Assembly (NCBI GenBank): GCA_002897995.1
Contig: BDTT01000114.1
Coordinates: forward strand, 1-64,000
DNA: 64,000 nucleotides
Direction: 5' to 3'
From: a bacterium BMS3Bbin10
Lineage (GTDB): Bacteria; Pseudomonadota; Alphaproteobacteria; Rhizobiales; Methyloligellaceae
In this document: one piece after another, positions 1-10,936 of the stretch
Numbering within the stretch: the first letter of the stretch is position 1
Layout of the letters: each line of letters begins with the position of its first letter
Program-made: the position numbers and the translations under genes
Notes under the pieces: model-generated
What the model was told of the DNA's origin: nothing
What the model saw: only the letters and a program-made list of their open reading frames with translations
Databases searched by the model: none

Positions 1-555
1 GTTCCTTGCCCGTGCCGGTCTCCCCGACAATGAGCACGTCGGCATCGGTTTGCGCCAGCATGGCAATCGTCTCGCGCAACGCCTGCATTCCCGGGGACAG
101 TCCGATCAGGCGGCTTTCGAGTCCTTCTCCGGCGTCGAGCAGCCCCCGCAGCCGGCGGTTCTCCAGGACCAGACGCCGCTTGTCGAGCGCTTTGCGGACG
201 GTCTTGATGAGCGCCTCGGGATCGGCCGGCTTTTCGATGAAATCATATACTCCCTCACGCATGGCGGACACGGCCATGGAAATCTCGCCATGTGCGGTGA
301 CGAGGATAACGGGAAGCTCGGGATCAATCTCGCGCACCTTGTCGAACAGCTCCAGTCCGTCCATGCGCGGCATCCTGATGTCGCTCACCAGCACCCCCGG
401 CCACTGCTGCGAGACATGGGCCAGCGCACCTTCCGCGTCCGGCGACGCCGCCACCTCGAACCCCTCCAGCTCCAGCATCTGGCGATAGGCGTCGCGCACC
501 TCGCTCTCGTCGTCGACGAGGATCACCGAGTTGGCTTTTGCCGGTTGAGGTCCGG

Positions 556-559
<4 letters not shown>
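1..559 (-). CDS. pgtA: PgtA/DctD-type sigma-54-dependent response regulator (partial, 3' end outside the window)
   Basis: The first 186 residues are visible. They form a receiver domain with the acidic pair D16-D17, phosphoacceptor D60, T88 and K110, a linker, and the beginning of an AAA+ domain whose Walker A motif (GETGTGKE) reaches the window edge. This is the layout of NtrC-family regulators that activate RNA polymerase with sigma-54. The ATG overlaps the stop codon of the upstream kinase (ATGA, 556-559), so the two are translationally coupled and are very probably partners. The PgtA assignment rests on the neighbouring PgtC-like and PgtB-like genes; from this domain alone, DctD would be an equally good name. 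The target promoter is not visible. Confidence 0.9.
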
Positions 560-2487
<1,928 letters not shown>

Positions 2488-2497
2488 TGGGCCCGGC

Positions 2498-3889
2498 TCA
2501 TTGGGTTTGGCTCATCAGACTGCGCGCGGCCAGAGCGCTGCGAACTTCATCGCTGATCCGCCTGGCCTCGGCGTAGCGCGATTTCGCACTCGCTACCCAC
2601 CCTGCCTCTAGCGCCGCCTGCCTCTGTGACACGGCGAAGCCCGGCTTCTTGCGGCTGAATTGCCGGGTGAAGGACGCCTGGCGCGACTCCTCCTTGCTGA
2701 CCGGAACCTGCGTCAGCAGATCGCGGGCCTCGGCGATGCGCGCCCGCAATTCCGGGTCAGGCAAACCGGCGAGGACGGCTTCGGCTTCATGCAGCGAGGC
2801 CCAGGCGGCCTTGGCGGCTGTCAGGCGGTGGGTAATCAGAACATCGAACAGCACATTCACCAGATGATAGCGCTGGCGCGACAGGTTGCTGTCGAAGATC
2901 AGGCCCTTGGTCCTGATCGACCCGTTGAAGGGATTGGGAATGGCGGCGGGCGCGTCCCGGTAGACATCGGGGCGGACCGGCAGGCGGCTGATCTCCGGCT
3001 TGAACAGGATGCGCTGCCCTTCGGCTGACTTCAAAAAGCGGATAAAGGCGGCCGCCGCGGGCAGGTTCTGCGCGCCTTCGACAATCGCCACATTGGCCGG
3101 CAAAAGCACCGTTTCGGCCGGATAGGCGAAGCCGACGGGCTTGCCGGTCGCCATTGACGAAAAACCGAAAAAGTCGATGACCGGACCGGTGCCGAACCGC
3201 CCGACCCGGATGCCGTCGCGCACGCCGAAACTGCGCGCGGTGACCGTGGCCAGATTGCCGCTCATGCGCAACAAGAGGTTCCAGCCCTCGCGCCAGCCCT
3301 TGCTTTGCAGAATAATCTCGACGATCAGATGGGTCGTGCCGGACCGCGACGGCGCGGTGATCGCCAGATGCCCCGCATAGGCCGGTTTGGCGAGGTCGTC
3401 CCAGTTTGCGGGCGCCTTGAGATTGTAGCGCGCGAGATATTCGGTGTTCCACATCACGCCGTAACCCGAAACGGCAAAGCCCGTGTAATAACCGTCCGGG
3501 TCGTCGAGCGGGTAGCCGGCGACACGCTTGACCGGAGCGCTCCCGGCGCCCTCGCGTTTGCGCAGATGCCCCGACTGCTTGAGCATCTCAAAAGCGTCGG
3601 GCGCCGACGCCCAGACCAGATCCACCTGGGTTGAGGATTTGTCCTGGATATAGGAAATGGCGGCGGAGGTTTTCTTGTTGAGGATGTGAATGGTGAGATC
3701 GGGATGTTTCGCCTGAAACGCGCGCCTGTAGGGATCGAACAGCGCATCGGGAAACGAGGTCAGGATGATAAGCCGCCCCTTGAGCGGTGTCTCGGCGGCG
3801 GCGCTCATCAGAACCGCGAACAGGACAAGGATCGCGGCCGGAAACGCTCTTGAGAAAATTCGCAACTGCAACGCCAATGACATTTCCAC
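2498..3889 (-). CDS. pgtC: PgtC-like periplasmic binding protein with a regulatory role
   Basis: 463 residues with an N-terminal signal peptide (hydrophobic core about 15-32, cleavage near AAAET). The body is an extracellular solute-binding fold of the Fe3+/polyamine type. Segments such as SFGVRDGI, GPVIDFFG and SAEGQRIL, and a C-terminal helical extension of about 140 residues, match the regulatory protein PgtC better than ordinary transport binding proteins. No permease or ATPase gene follows; a histidine kinase and a sigma-54 regulator do. The likely role is to present a periplasmic ligand to the kinase. In enteric bacteria PgtC acts in phosphoglycerate induction. No pgtP transporter is visible here, so the ligand may differ. 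Confidence 0.82.
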   Translation of the reverse strand: MEMSLALQLRIFSRAFPAAILVLFAVLMSAAAETPLKGRLIILTSFPDALFDPYRRAFQAKHPDLTIHILNKKTSAAISYIQDKSSTQVDLVWASAPDAFEMLKQSGHLRKREGAGSAPVKRVAGYPLDDPDGYYTGFAVSGYGVMWNTEYLARYNLKAPANWDDLAKPAYAGHLAITAPSRSGTTHLIVEIILQSKGWREGWNLLLRMSGNLATVTARSFGVRDGIRVGRFGTGPVIDFFGFSSMATGKPVGFAYPAETVLLPANVAIVEGAQNLPAAAAFIRFLKSAEGQRILFKPEISRLPVRPDVYRDAPAAIPNPFNGSIRTKGLIFDSNLSRQRYHLVNVLFDVLITHRLTAAKAAWASLHEAEAVLAGLPDPELRARIAEARDLLTQVPVSKEESRQASFTRQFSRKKPGFAVSQRQAALEAGWVASAKSRYAEARRISDEVRSALAARSLMSQTQ

Positions 3890-3996
3890 TCAACTCACCG
3901 TCAACCGGACTCAACGCGCAACTTGCCGCCGGGCAATGATAGCTGTGTTTTATTTTTAGCACAGCAGAGATGCGCCGGGCCCCTTCCCGAAGCACT

Positions 3997-6900
3997 CTAA
4001 TGAAAATTGCGCCCCCTGGGCAGCACCTGTTGCGGCGCGCGCGCTTCATCGCCCCGCGAGAGATCGGCAAGACTTGAGCTGAGATCGGCAAGCTCTTCGG
4101 CCACCACATGGATGACGCCCTGTTCGCGCTGCAAGCGCCCGCGCACGCCAAGCAGCCGGGCGGCCATGACAATGCGGCGGCGGCGCTCGAAAATCTTCGG
4201 CCAGATAATGATATTGGCGACGCCTGTTTCATCCTCGATGGTGGCGAAGATGACGCCGCTCGCGGTGCCGGGGCGCTGGCGCACCAGAACGATGCCCGCG
4301 ACCTGCACAAGCTTGCCCACGGGCAGATGGGCAAGGGCGCGGGAGCGGACATAGCCTTGCCCCGCGAAGCGCGCGCGCAGCAATTGCAAAGGATGCGCCT
4401 TCAGGGACATGCGGATCGAGGCATAATCCTGAATTACATGCTCGCCGATTTTCATGTCCGGCAGATCGGCTTCGGGCTCTTTCCCAAGCGGGTCTGCATC
4501 TGCCACCTCGAACAGGGGGAGCCCTTTCAGACACTCCGCCGGCGTCTCCATTTCCTGATAGCGCGACACGGCCCACAGCGCCTGGCGGCGGTCGAGCCCG
4601 ATTGACCGGAAAGCGTCGGCGTCGGCGAGACGTTTCAGGGCGCCGGCGGACAGCCCCGTGCGCCGGGCAAAATCATCGATGGATGTGAACGGGTGGCTGC
4701 GCGCGCACATAATTGCCTCCGCGTCGTCTTCCTTAAAACCCCTGATCTGGCGGAACCCCAGCCGCAGGGCGCGCATGGGGGTCCCCGCGCCGCTCTCCTT
4801 CGATGGCGTCTCAAGCGCGTAGTCCCATGCGGAGCAATTGATGTCGGCGGCGCGCACCTCGCCGCCATGGTCGCGAAAGTCGCGCACGATCTGCGCCGGG
4901 GCGTAAAAGCCCATGGGCTGGGAATTCAGCAGCGCGCAGGCGAACACGTCCGGGTGGTGACGCTTCATCCAGCTTGAGACATAAACCAGCAGGGCGAAAC
5001 TCGCCGCATGGCTTTCGGGAAAGCCATATTCGCCGAACCCCTCGATCTGGCGGAAGCAGCGCTCGGCGAAATCCTTCTCATAGCCGCGCGCCGTCATGCC
5101 GTTCACCAGCTTGTCGCGGAATTCCTGAATGGCGCCGGTCTTGCGGAAGGTGGCCATGGCCCGGCGCAACTGGTCCGCTTGCGACGGCGTAAAGCCCGCC
5201 GCCACGATGGCGAGCTTCATGGCCTGCTCCTGAAACAGGGGAACCCCAAGGGTCTTCTCCAGAACCTCCCTCAATTCCTCTGTTGGATAATCGACCTTCT
5301 CCAGCCCCTGCCGGCGGCGCAGATAGGGGTGCACCATATCGCCCTGTATGGGCCCGGGGCGCACGATCGCCACCTCGATGACGAGGTCGTAGAAGCAGCG
5401 GGGGCGCAGGCGCGGCAGCATGGTCATCTGCGCCCGGCTTTCGATCTGGAACACACCGAGCGTGTCCGCCTTGCAGATCATGTCATAGGTGGGCTCATCT
5501 CCCTGCGGGATCGAGGCGAGATTATGGACGATGTTGTAATGCGCTTTGAGCAGATCGAAGCCTTTTCGGATACAGCTCAACATGCCGAGGGCGAGCACGT
5601 CGATCTTGAGCATTCCAAGGGCGCTGAGATCATCCTTGTCCCATTCGACATATGTGCGCTCCGCCATGGCCGCATTGGCGATGGGCATGATCTCGTCGAG
5701 GCGCGCGCGGGTAATGACGAAGCCGCCGGTATGCTGGCTGAGATGGCGGGGGAAGCCGATCAGCTCAAAGGTCAGCTCCAGCACGCGGGCCAGATTGACG
5801 TCACCCGGGTCGAGCCCGATCTCGCGCACATGATCCTCCTTCACGCCGCTGCGCGACCAGCCCCACACGGTGCCCGCCAGCGCGCCGATGGCGTCTTGCG
5901 ACAGCCCCAGCGCACGCCCGACTTCGCGCACGGCGCTGCGGGCGCGGTAGGTGACGACGGTGGCGGCGATGCCGGCGCGGCCCCGGCCATATTTGCGATA
6001 GATATGCTGGATGACCTCCTCGCGCCGCTCATGCTCGAAATCGACATCGATGTCGGGGGGCTCATTACGCTCGGCCGACACGAAACGCTCGAACAGAAGA
6101 TCGATTTCGGCGGTGTCGACCGAAGTGATGCCGAGGCAGTAGCACACGGCGGAATTGGCCGCCGACCCGCGCCCTTGGCACAGAATATCCTCGGAGCGGG
6201 CGAATTTCACGATGTCATGAACGGTGAGAAAATAGCGGGCGTAATCGAGTTCGCCGATGAGCTTCAGCTCATGGGCAACGGCGGATTTTATCTTTTCCGG
6301 AATGCCGTCCGGGTAGCGCGCGCGCGCGCCATCCCAGGTATGGGCGGCGAGGGCTTCATGCGGCGAGGCGTAGGGCGCGTAAGGCTCGTCGGGGTATTCG
6401 TAAGCCAGCTCATCGAGGGAAAAGCGGCACCGGGCGGCAATTTCAAGGGTCCGCGCCACCGCGTCTTCATAGCCCCTGTAGAGGCGCTGAATTTCGGGGG
6501 GCCCCTTGAGATGGCGTTCCGCATTGGCGCTAAGACGATAGCCCGCCTCGTTTATCCGGCATTTCTCGCGGATGCAGGTGAGCACATCCTGCAACCGCTT
6601 GCGCTCAGGCGCGTGATAGAGACAGTCGCCAACGCTCACCAGCGGCGCACTTGCCTGCTGCGAGAGTTCTGAAAGCCGCGCCAGGCGGCGCGCGTCGTGG
6701 CCGTCGAACAGCAGGGCCGCGCCGAGAAACACCGCGTGCGGAAAATGCGCTCCCAGCGCGGCGAGCGGTTCGGCAACGCTGTCCGGATCGCTCACCGGAG
6801 GAAGGACAATGAAAATCTGCTCCCCGCCATGGCCAATAACATCGTCCAGCCACAGATGGCACTCCCCCTTGGACGCGCGGCGGTTGCCGCGCGTCAGCAG

Positions 6901-7173
6901 CCGGCACAAGCGTCCATAGGCCGCCCGGTCCGTTGGCAGACAGACGATCTCATGGCCCTCGCGAAGCACCAGCCTTGCGCCGGGAATGAACTGGATGCCG
7001 AGCGTCTTTGCCGCTGTATGGCCGCGCACGATCCCGGCGAGGCTATTGCGGTCGGCGATGGCGATGGCTTTGAGCCCCAGCGCATGGGCCTCGCAGACCA
7101 TCTCGCCGGGGTGGGAGGCACCGCGCAGAAAACTGAAATTGCTGGCCGTGGCCAGTTCCGCATAGGCACTCAT
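3997..7173 (-). CDS. dnaE2: Error-prone DNA polymerase DnaE2 (ImuC)
   Basis: A 1058-residue alpha subunit of the C-family (DNA polymerase III type). It begins with a PHP domain (AELATASNFSFLRGASHP, then the AIADRNSLAG segment), followed by palm and finger regions with PDIDVDFEHERR and GRGSAANS, and a C-terminal OB-fold (VAGIVLVRQRPGTASGVIF). It acts with ImuA and ImuB in damage-induced mutagenic translesion synthesis. The reading frame is open to 7203, but the ATG at 7173 is preferred: it overlaps the imuB stop as ATGA (7170-7173) and yields the family N terminus, MSAYAELA. It is the last gene of the imuA-imuB-dnaE2 operon under the LexA box at 9417. Confidence 0.96.
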   Translation of the reverse strand: MSAYAELATASNFSFLRGASHPGEMVCEAHALGLKAIAIADRNSLAGIVRGHTAAKTLGIQFIPGARLVLREGHEIVCLPTDRAAYGRLCRLLTRGNRRASKGECHLWLDDVIGHGGEQIFIVLPPVSDPDSVAEPLAALGAHFPHAVFLGAALLFDGHDARRLARLSELSQQASAPLVSVGDCLYHAPERKRLQDVLTCIREKCRINEAGYRLSANAERHLKGPPEIQRLYRGYEDAVARTLEIAARCRFSLDELAYEYPDEPYAPYASPHEALAAHTWDGARARYPDGIPEKIKSAVAHELKLIGELDYARYFLTVHDIVKFARSEDILCQGRGSAANSAVCYCLGITSVDTAEIDLLFERFVSAERNEPPDIDVDFEHERREEVIQHIYRKYGRGRAGIAATVVTYRARSAVREVGRALGLSQDAIGALAGTVWGWSRSGVKEDHVREIGLDPGDVNLARVLELTFELIGFPRHLSQHTGGFVITRARLDEIMPIANAAMAERTYVEWDKDDLSALGMLKIDVLALGMLSCIRKGFDLLKAHYNIVHNLASIPQGDEPTYDMICKADTLGVFQIESRAQMTMLPRLRPRCFYDLVIEVAIVRPGPIQGDMVHPYLRRRQGLEKVDYPTEELREVLEKTLGVPLFQEQAMKLAIVAAGFTPSQADQLRRAMATFRKTGAIQEFRDKLVNGMTARGYEKDFAERCFRQIEGFGEYGFPESHAASFALLVYVSSWMKRHHPDVFACALLNSQPMGFYAPAQIVRDFRDHGGEVRAADINCSAWDYALETPSKESGAGTPMRALRLGFRQIRGFKEDDAEAIMCARSHPFTSIDDFARRTGLSAGALKRLADADAFRSIGLDRRQALWAVSRYQEMETPAECLKGLPLFEVADADPLGKEPEADLPDMKIGEHVIQDYASIRMSLKAHPLQLLRARFAGQGYVRSRALAHLPVGKLVQVAGIVLVRQRPGTASGVIFATIEDETGVANIIIWPKIFERRRRIVMAARLLGVRGRLQREQGVIHVVAEELADLSSSLADLSRGDEARAPQQVLPRGRNFH

Positions 7174-8711
7174 GGGAACAGCCCATGCATGAACCACTGG
7201 CACGGGGCCTCCCGGCGCTCATTGAGGCCGAGGCGGAAGATCCAGAAGCGCGCGCCCTGCGGCGCTTCCACGCGGAAATAATCCCGCGTCCTGAAATCTC
7301 CGTCGGCATTCTCGCGCCACCATTCGGCGCTCACGCGCTCGGGCCCCTCGGCCCGCGCCACCTCATAGGTGACCTTGCGCCATTCGAAACGGTGCGGCGG
7401 ATAGTCGGGCACCTCGGCGATGGCGCGAATGGCTTCGGGACGCGGCAGAAGCAGCAGGGGGCGCGGCGCAAGCGCGGGAGCGCGACCTTCCGGTTTCACC
7501 CCTGCCTCCGCGCGCGAGGCATAGGCCGCCCGCTCCGGAATATGGCTCTCGCGCAGATTAAGCCGGGCAACAGCGTTGCGCCCCAGCCGGGCGCGCAGCC
7601 GGTCGATCAGCGGATCGATATTCTCCTGCCCCGATGAATCATCTGCAATGTCGCCCTGCCTGTGTTCCAGCCGCTCGACGGCGCTGACCTGCAAGGAAAA
7701 GGCATCGGCGCCGAAATTGACATCAAACCGGTTTTCAAGAACCCGAAGGCGCTCCTGGAAAAGCCGCTTCACATGTTCGCCATCCGTGCCGAGGGCGGCG
7801 GTTTTCACTTCCACCGTAAAGACGCCCCCGGTGGCGCCATAAAGGGTGAGGAGAAAGCCGCGCGCGCCCTTGCCATGGGCCGCCAGGCAAGCCATCACCC
7901 TGGTTATCAGGATATCAGCCACCGCGTTGACATCGCTCAGCAGGCCGATGGGTTCAGGAAAGCGCAGCGAGGCCTGATAGTCCGGCTCGGGGGTCATGGG
8001 AGAGATGGGTTCCTTTTCCCGCCCGAGCGCCTGATTGAGCCGGCGCGTCACCTCCCTGCCAAAGCGCGAGCGAAAAGAGAGCGGCGCAATGTCATAGAGC
8101 TGGCCGATCCGCTTCAGCCCCAGCCGCTCAAGCTGACGGGCGACCGCCTCGCCAAGACGCAAAGCCGCCACGGGCAAACCCTCAAGAGATGTTTTCTGCG
8201 CACCCGCGGGAATGCAGCTCATGGCTTCGCGCCCGAAGCGCGCGAGCGCCCATGCCGCCCCGGGGGTATCGGCCATAGCGAGGCGGGCGCAAAGCCTAAG
8301 GCGCCCCAGGGCCGCATCCAGGGTTTCAAGAAACGCCGCCTCGCCGCCGAACAGATGAGTGGTGCCGGTGACATCCAGCCACAGCCCGTCCGGCGGGTCG
8401 GGAGACACCCATGGCGAAAACCGCCCGCACCAGCGCGCAAGGCGCTCCAGCCCCCGCGCTTCAGCGTCCGCGTCATGGGCAAGCGATTTCAGCTCCGGCG
8501 CCATGGCCCTGGCGTCGGCCAGCAGGAGGCCGGGAGCCAGCCCTTGCGCGCCCGCCGCCTCATTCACGGCAATGAGCCTGTCGCCTCCCTGCCCGCTATG
8601 CGTGAGAGCCAGCGGCCCCTCATGCGGCTCTGCGGCCATGGCGCTTCGCCCATTGGCCAGGCGGTCCGTGCGCCAGCGGGGAAGCCAGATGGAAACGACC
8701 CGACGCGTCAT
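7170..8711 (-). CDS. imuB: ImuB, catalytically defective Y-family polymerase-like protein
   Basis: 513 residues, normal length for ImuB. The N terminus RRVVSIWLPRWRTDRL is typical, and the palm region keeps the Y-family fold (PDGLWLDVTGTTHLFGGE) while lacking the usual pair of catalytic acidic residues. Known ImuB proteins act as scaffolds that connect DnaE2 to the beta clamp and to ImuA, and that role is inferred here. The gene overlaps imuA by 92 bases and dnaE2 by 4, so expression is tightly coupled. No frameshift is visible. Confidence 0.94.
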   Translation of the reverse strand: MTRRVVSIWLPRWRTDRLANGRSAMAAEPHEGPLALTHSGQGGDRLIAVNEAAGAQGLAPGLLLADARAMAPELKSLAHDADAEARGLERLARWCGRFSPWVSPDPPDGLWLDVTGTTHLFGGEAAFLETLDAALGRLRLCARLAMADTPGAAWALARFGREAMSCIPAGAQKTSLEGLPVAALRLGEAVARQLERLGLKRIGQLYDIAPLSFRSRFGREVTRRLNQALGREKEPISPMTPEPDYQASLRFPEPIGLLSDVNAVADILITRVMACLAAHGKGARGFLLTLYGATGGVFTVEVKTAALGTDGEHVKRLFQERLRVLENRFDVNFGADAFSLQVSAVERLEHRQGDIADDSSGQENIDPLIDRLRARLGRNAVARLNLRESHIPERAAYASRAEAGVKPEGRAPALAPRPLLLLPRPEAIRAIAEVPDYPPHRFEWRKVTYEVARAEGPERVSAEWWRENADGDFRTRDYFRVEAPQGARFWIFRLGLNERREAPCQWFMHGLFP

Positions 8712-9402
8712 ACTCGAACTCCCAACTCCGTGGTTTCAGAAAAACGCCCCGCTCAAGGCGCAGGCGAAAGCGCGGACTGCTCACAAGCGGCATTCGCGAA
8801 CCGGCAAAAGACGCGGGCGCGCCGGGCAGGGCGGAGATGCGCCAGCGCGCGGCGGCCGCGCTCGCTCCACCGCGCCGCCAGTGACGGATCATGAAAAGCG
8901 GGATACCGGCCCTTTCCGCGCGCAGCTTCAAACGGCGCGAGATAGTAAAATCATAGAGCCGCTCCCAGGCCCCGAGAGACAGCACGATGGCGGCAATCCC
9001 CGGGCATGAGAGGCCCTGCTCCGCCACCCAGTAAACGTCCCTCTCGCGGGCCGCCCGCACGCAAAGCAGCCGATCAAGATCAACCCCCTGGCGCATGGCC
9101 CCCGGCGCATGGAGCGCGCCGGTTTCCTGACGTTCTCCCGAATGCGCGCAATACAGAACCGGCTTTGCCGTCTCCCGCTGCCCGAGGCCCGCGCAGGACA
9201 GGGCGAAGGCCAGGGCCGCCGCATGGTCTCCGCGCCCCTCACCAAGGCATTCATGAAATCCGCGCGTTAGAAAATGCCCGATTTCCCTCCCATCCGCGCC
9301 AGCCGGTTCAGAATATCCTCTCGCGAATTCGCAGGCCTTAAGCGCGCTAACCTCGCGCTTCGGGCTTTTCAGATTTTCCTTTTTGTTCCGTTTGCACGCC
9401 AT
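8620..9402 (-). CDS. imuA: ImuA, SOS mutagenesis protein
   Basis: 260 residues, RecA/SulA-like in organisation, with the family segments GREIGHFLTRGFHECLGEG, DLDRLLCVRA and FEYDASGRFHLA near the end. It is the first gene of the mutagenesis cassette. In studied alphaproteobacteria and mycobacteria its relatives are needed for DNA-damage-induced mutagenesis by DnaE2. The ATG at 9402 is supported by a LexA-box match that begins only 15 bases upstream. The Walker A motif is degenerate, as is usual for ImuA. Confidence 0.92.
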   Translation of the reverse strand: MACKRNKKENLKSPKREVSALKACEFARGYSEPAGADGREIGHFLTRGFHECLGEGRGDHAAALAFALSCAGLGQRETAKPVLYCAHSGERQETGALHAPGAMRQGVDLDRLLCVRAARERDVYWVAEQGLSCPGIAAIVLSLGAWERLYDFTISRRLKLRAERAGIPLFMIRHWRRGGASAAAARWRISALPGAPASFAGSRMPLVSSPRFRLRLERGVFLKPRSWEFEYDASGRFHLASPLAHGPPGQWAKRHGRRAA

Positions 9403-9416
9403 GGCCGGTCCATAAA

Positions 9417-9431
9417 GTTCCTGTTTTGTTC
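9417..9431 (-). promoter_or_regulatory. LexA (SOS) box of the imuA operon
   Basis: The sequence is GTTC-N7-GTTC, an exact match to the alphaproteobacterial LexA operator. It ends 15 bases from the imuA ATG, where a bound repressor would block transcription. SOS induction of imuA-imuB-dnaE2 is established in related bacteria; regulation here is inferred from the site. Confidence 0.88.
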
Positions 9432-9549
9432 TATTTTGAAAAACCCCCCGGAGTCAAGGCGGAGGAGAGCCATTGGACACTTCGCTGGAAGGAATTTTCC
9501 GGTGAGGAGAACAGACTGATGATAGTGGAGGCGCCGCCCGGTCTTTCCC

Positions 9550-10926
9550 CTATGCTGCGCCCGCCTTTTCAGGCTTGTAGCTTTCCCCCTCCACATAGCG
9601 CGTGGTCGCCAGATCCTCGCGAAAAACCCGATCGCGCAGGACCTGGCGGAGAAACGCCAGATTGGTCGATACGCCCTCGATCCCGACCTCACCCAGAGCG
9701 CCCAGCATCCGCTCGATTGCATCGCCGCGGGTTTTTCCGCGCGTGATGACCTTGGCGATCATCGGATCGTAATAAGGCGTGATGCGGTCGCCATTGCGAA
9801 GACCGGTATCGATGCGAAGATTGCCGTCTTCCCGGGGAAGATCAAAACGCGTCAGCTCACCGGGCGAAGGCAGAAAGTTCTTCTCCGGCCGCTCCGCATA
9901 AAGGCGGCATTCGATGGCGTGGCCGGAAGCTGAAATCTCGTTCTGTTCGGGCGGCGCGAAATTTCCCGATGCGAGGGCGATCTGGGCGGCCACCAGATCG
10001 GCCCCGGTAATCATCTCGCTCACCGCATGCTCGACCTGAATGCGCGTGTTCATCTCCAGGAAATAGAAGGCCCCGGATTCCCGGTCATAGATGAACTCGA
10101 CGGTGCCGGCGCCGCGGTAATTTACATGCCGGACCAGCGCCATGGCGGCGGCGCATATGGCGCCGCGTATTTCAGCAGGAAGCTCAGGGGCCGGCGCTTC
10201 CTCGATGATCTTCTGGAAGCGGCGCTGCACTGAACAGTCGCGGTCGAGATAATGCACGCCCTTACCGTCGCCGAACCCGAACACCTGAACCTCGATATGC
10301 CGCGCCGCGGAGATGAAACGCTCCAGATAGACCGTGCCGTCCCCAAAGCTGCGCTTCGCCAGGTTCTGGGTGGTTTCCACCTGGGTTTGCAGGTCCTGCG
10401 CGCGCTCAACCAGACGCATGCCGATGCCGCCTCCGCCCGCCGCCGCCTTGACCAGAAGGGGATAACCGACGCTCTCCCCCGCCGCCGCCAGGGCGGCCGT
10501 ATCGCCGGGCGAAAGCCGCGCGCTCCCCGGCAGCACCGGGATGCCGGCGGATTCGGCGATATCGCGGGCGCGCTCCTTGTCCCCCATGTCCTCGATGGTC
10601 TTCGGCCTTGGGCCGATCCAGGTGCGGCCCATACGCTCCACCGCTTCGGCAAAGCGGGCATTCTCCGCCAGAAAACCGTATCCCGGATGTAACGCGTCCG
10701 CGCCCGAGACGCGCAGCGCCGCGAGCACCGCATCCTGGTTCAGATAGCTCCCGGCCACCTGCGCCGGGCCGATCTCAAGGCTATGGCTGGCTTCGGCCAC
10801 ATGCAGCGCGTCCGCGTCGGCTTCCGAGTAAACCGCCACCGTTTTGAGGTTCATCGCGCGGCAGCTGCGGATGATCCGGCAGGCGATTTCGCCCCGGTTG
10901 GCGATGAAGACTTTGGCGATGCTCAT
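9550..10926 (-). CDS. Acyl-CoA carboxylase, biotin carboxylase subunit
   Basis: 458 residues with the biotin carboxylase fold: N-domain (KVFIANRGEIACRII), ATP-grasp domain with a glycine-rich loop (KAAAGGGGIGMR), the metal and catalytic segment EMNTRIQVEHAVSE and a C-terminal domain. It ATP-dependently carboxylates the biotin carried by the small BCCP encoded two genes upstream. The preferred start is the ATG at 10926, which gives MSIAKVFIANRGE; an in-frame start 15 codons further upstream would add an unconserved tail. It is last in the operon, 10 bases after a carboxyltransferase gene. Unlike AccA/PccA-type fusions, it has no attached BCCP domain. Confidence 0.93.
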   Translation of the reverse strand: MSIAKVFIANRGEIACRIIRSCRAMNLKTVAVYSEADADALHVAEASHSLEIGPAQVAGSYLNQDAVLAALRVSGADALHPGYGFLAENARFAEAVERMGRTWIGPRPKTIEDMGDKERARDIAESAGIPVLPGSARLSPGDTAALAAAGESVGYPLLVKAAAGGGGIGMRLVERAQDLQTQVETTQNLAKRSFGDGTVYLERFISAARHIEVQVFGFGDGKGVHYLDRDCSVQRRFQKIIEEAPAPELPAEIRGAICAAAMALVRHVNYRGAGTVEFIYDRESGAFYFLEMNTRIQVEHAVSEMITGADLVAAQIALASGNFAPPEQNEISASGHAIECRLYAERPEKNFLPSPGELTRFDLPREDGNLRIDTGLRNGDRITPYYDPMIAKVITRGKTRGDAIERMLGALGEVGIEGVSTNLAFLRQVLRDRVFREDLATTRYVEGESYKPEKAGAA

Positions 10927-10936
10927 GCCCGGCCCC

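Noticed and set aside
5008-6672. Long plus-strand ORF opposite dnaE2 (554 residues)
   Set aside because: It is the antisense of a well-conserved polymerase gene in GC-rich DNA and shows no domain or ribosome-binding site.
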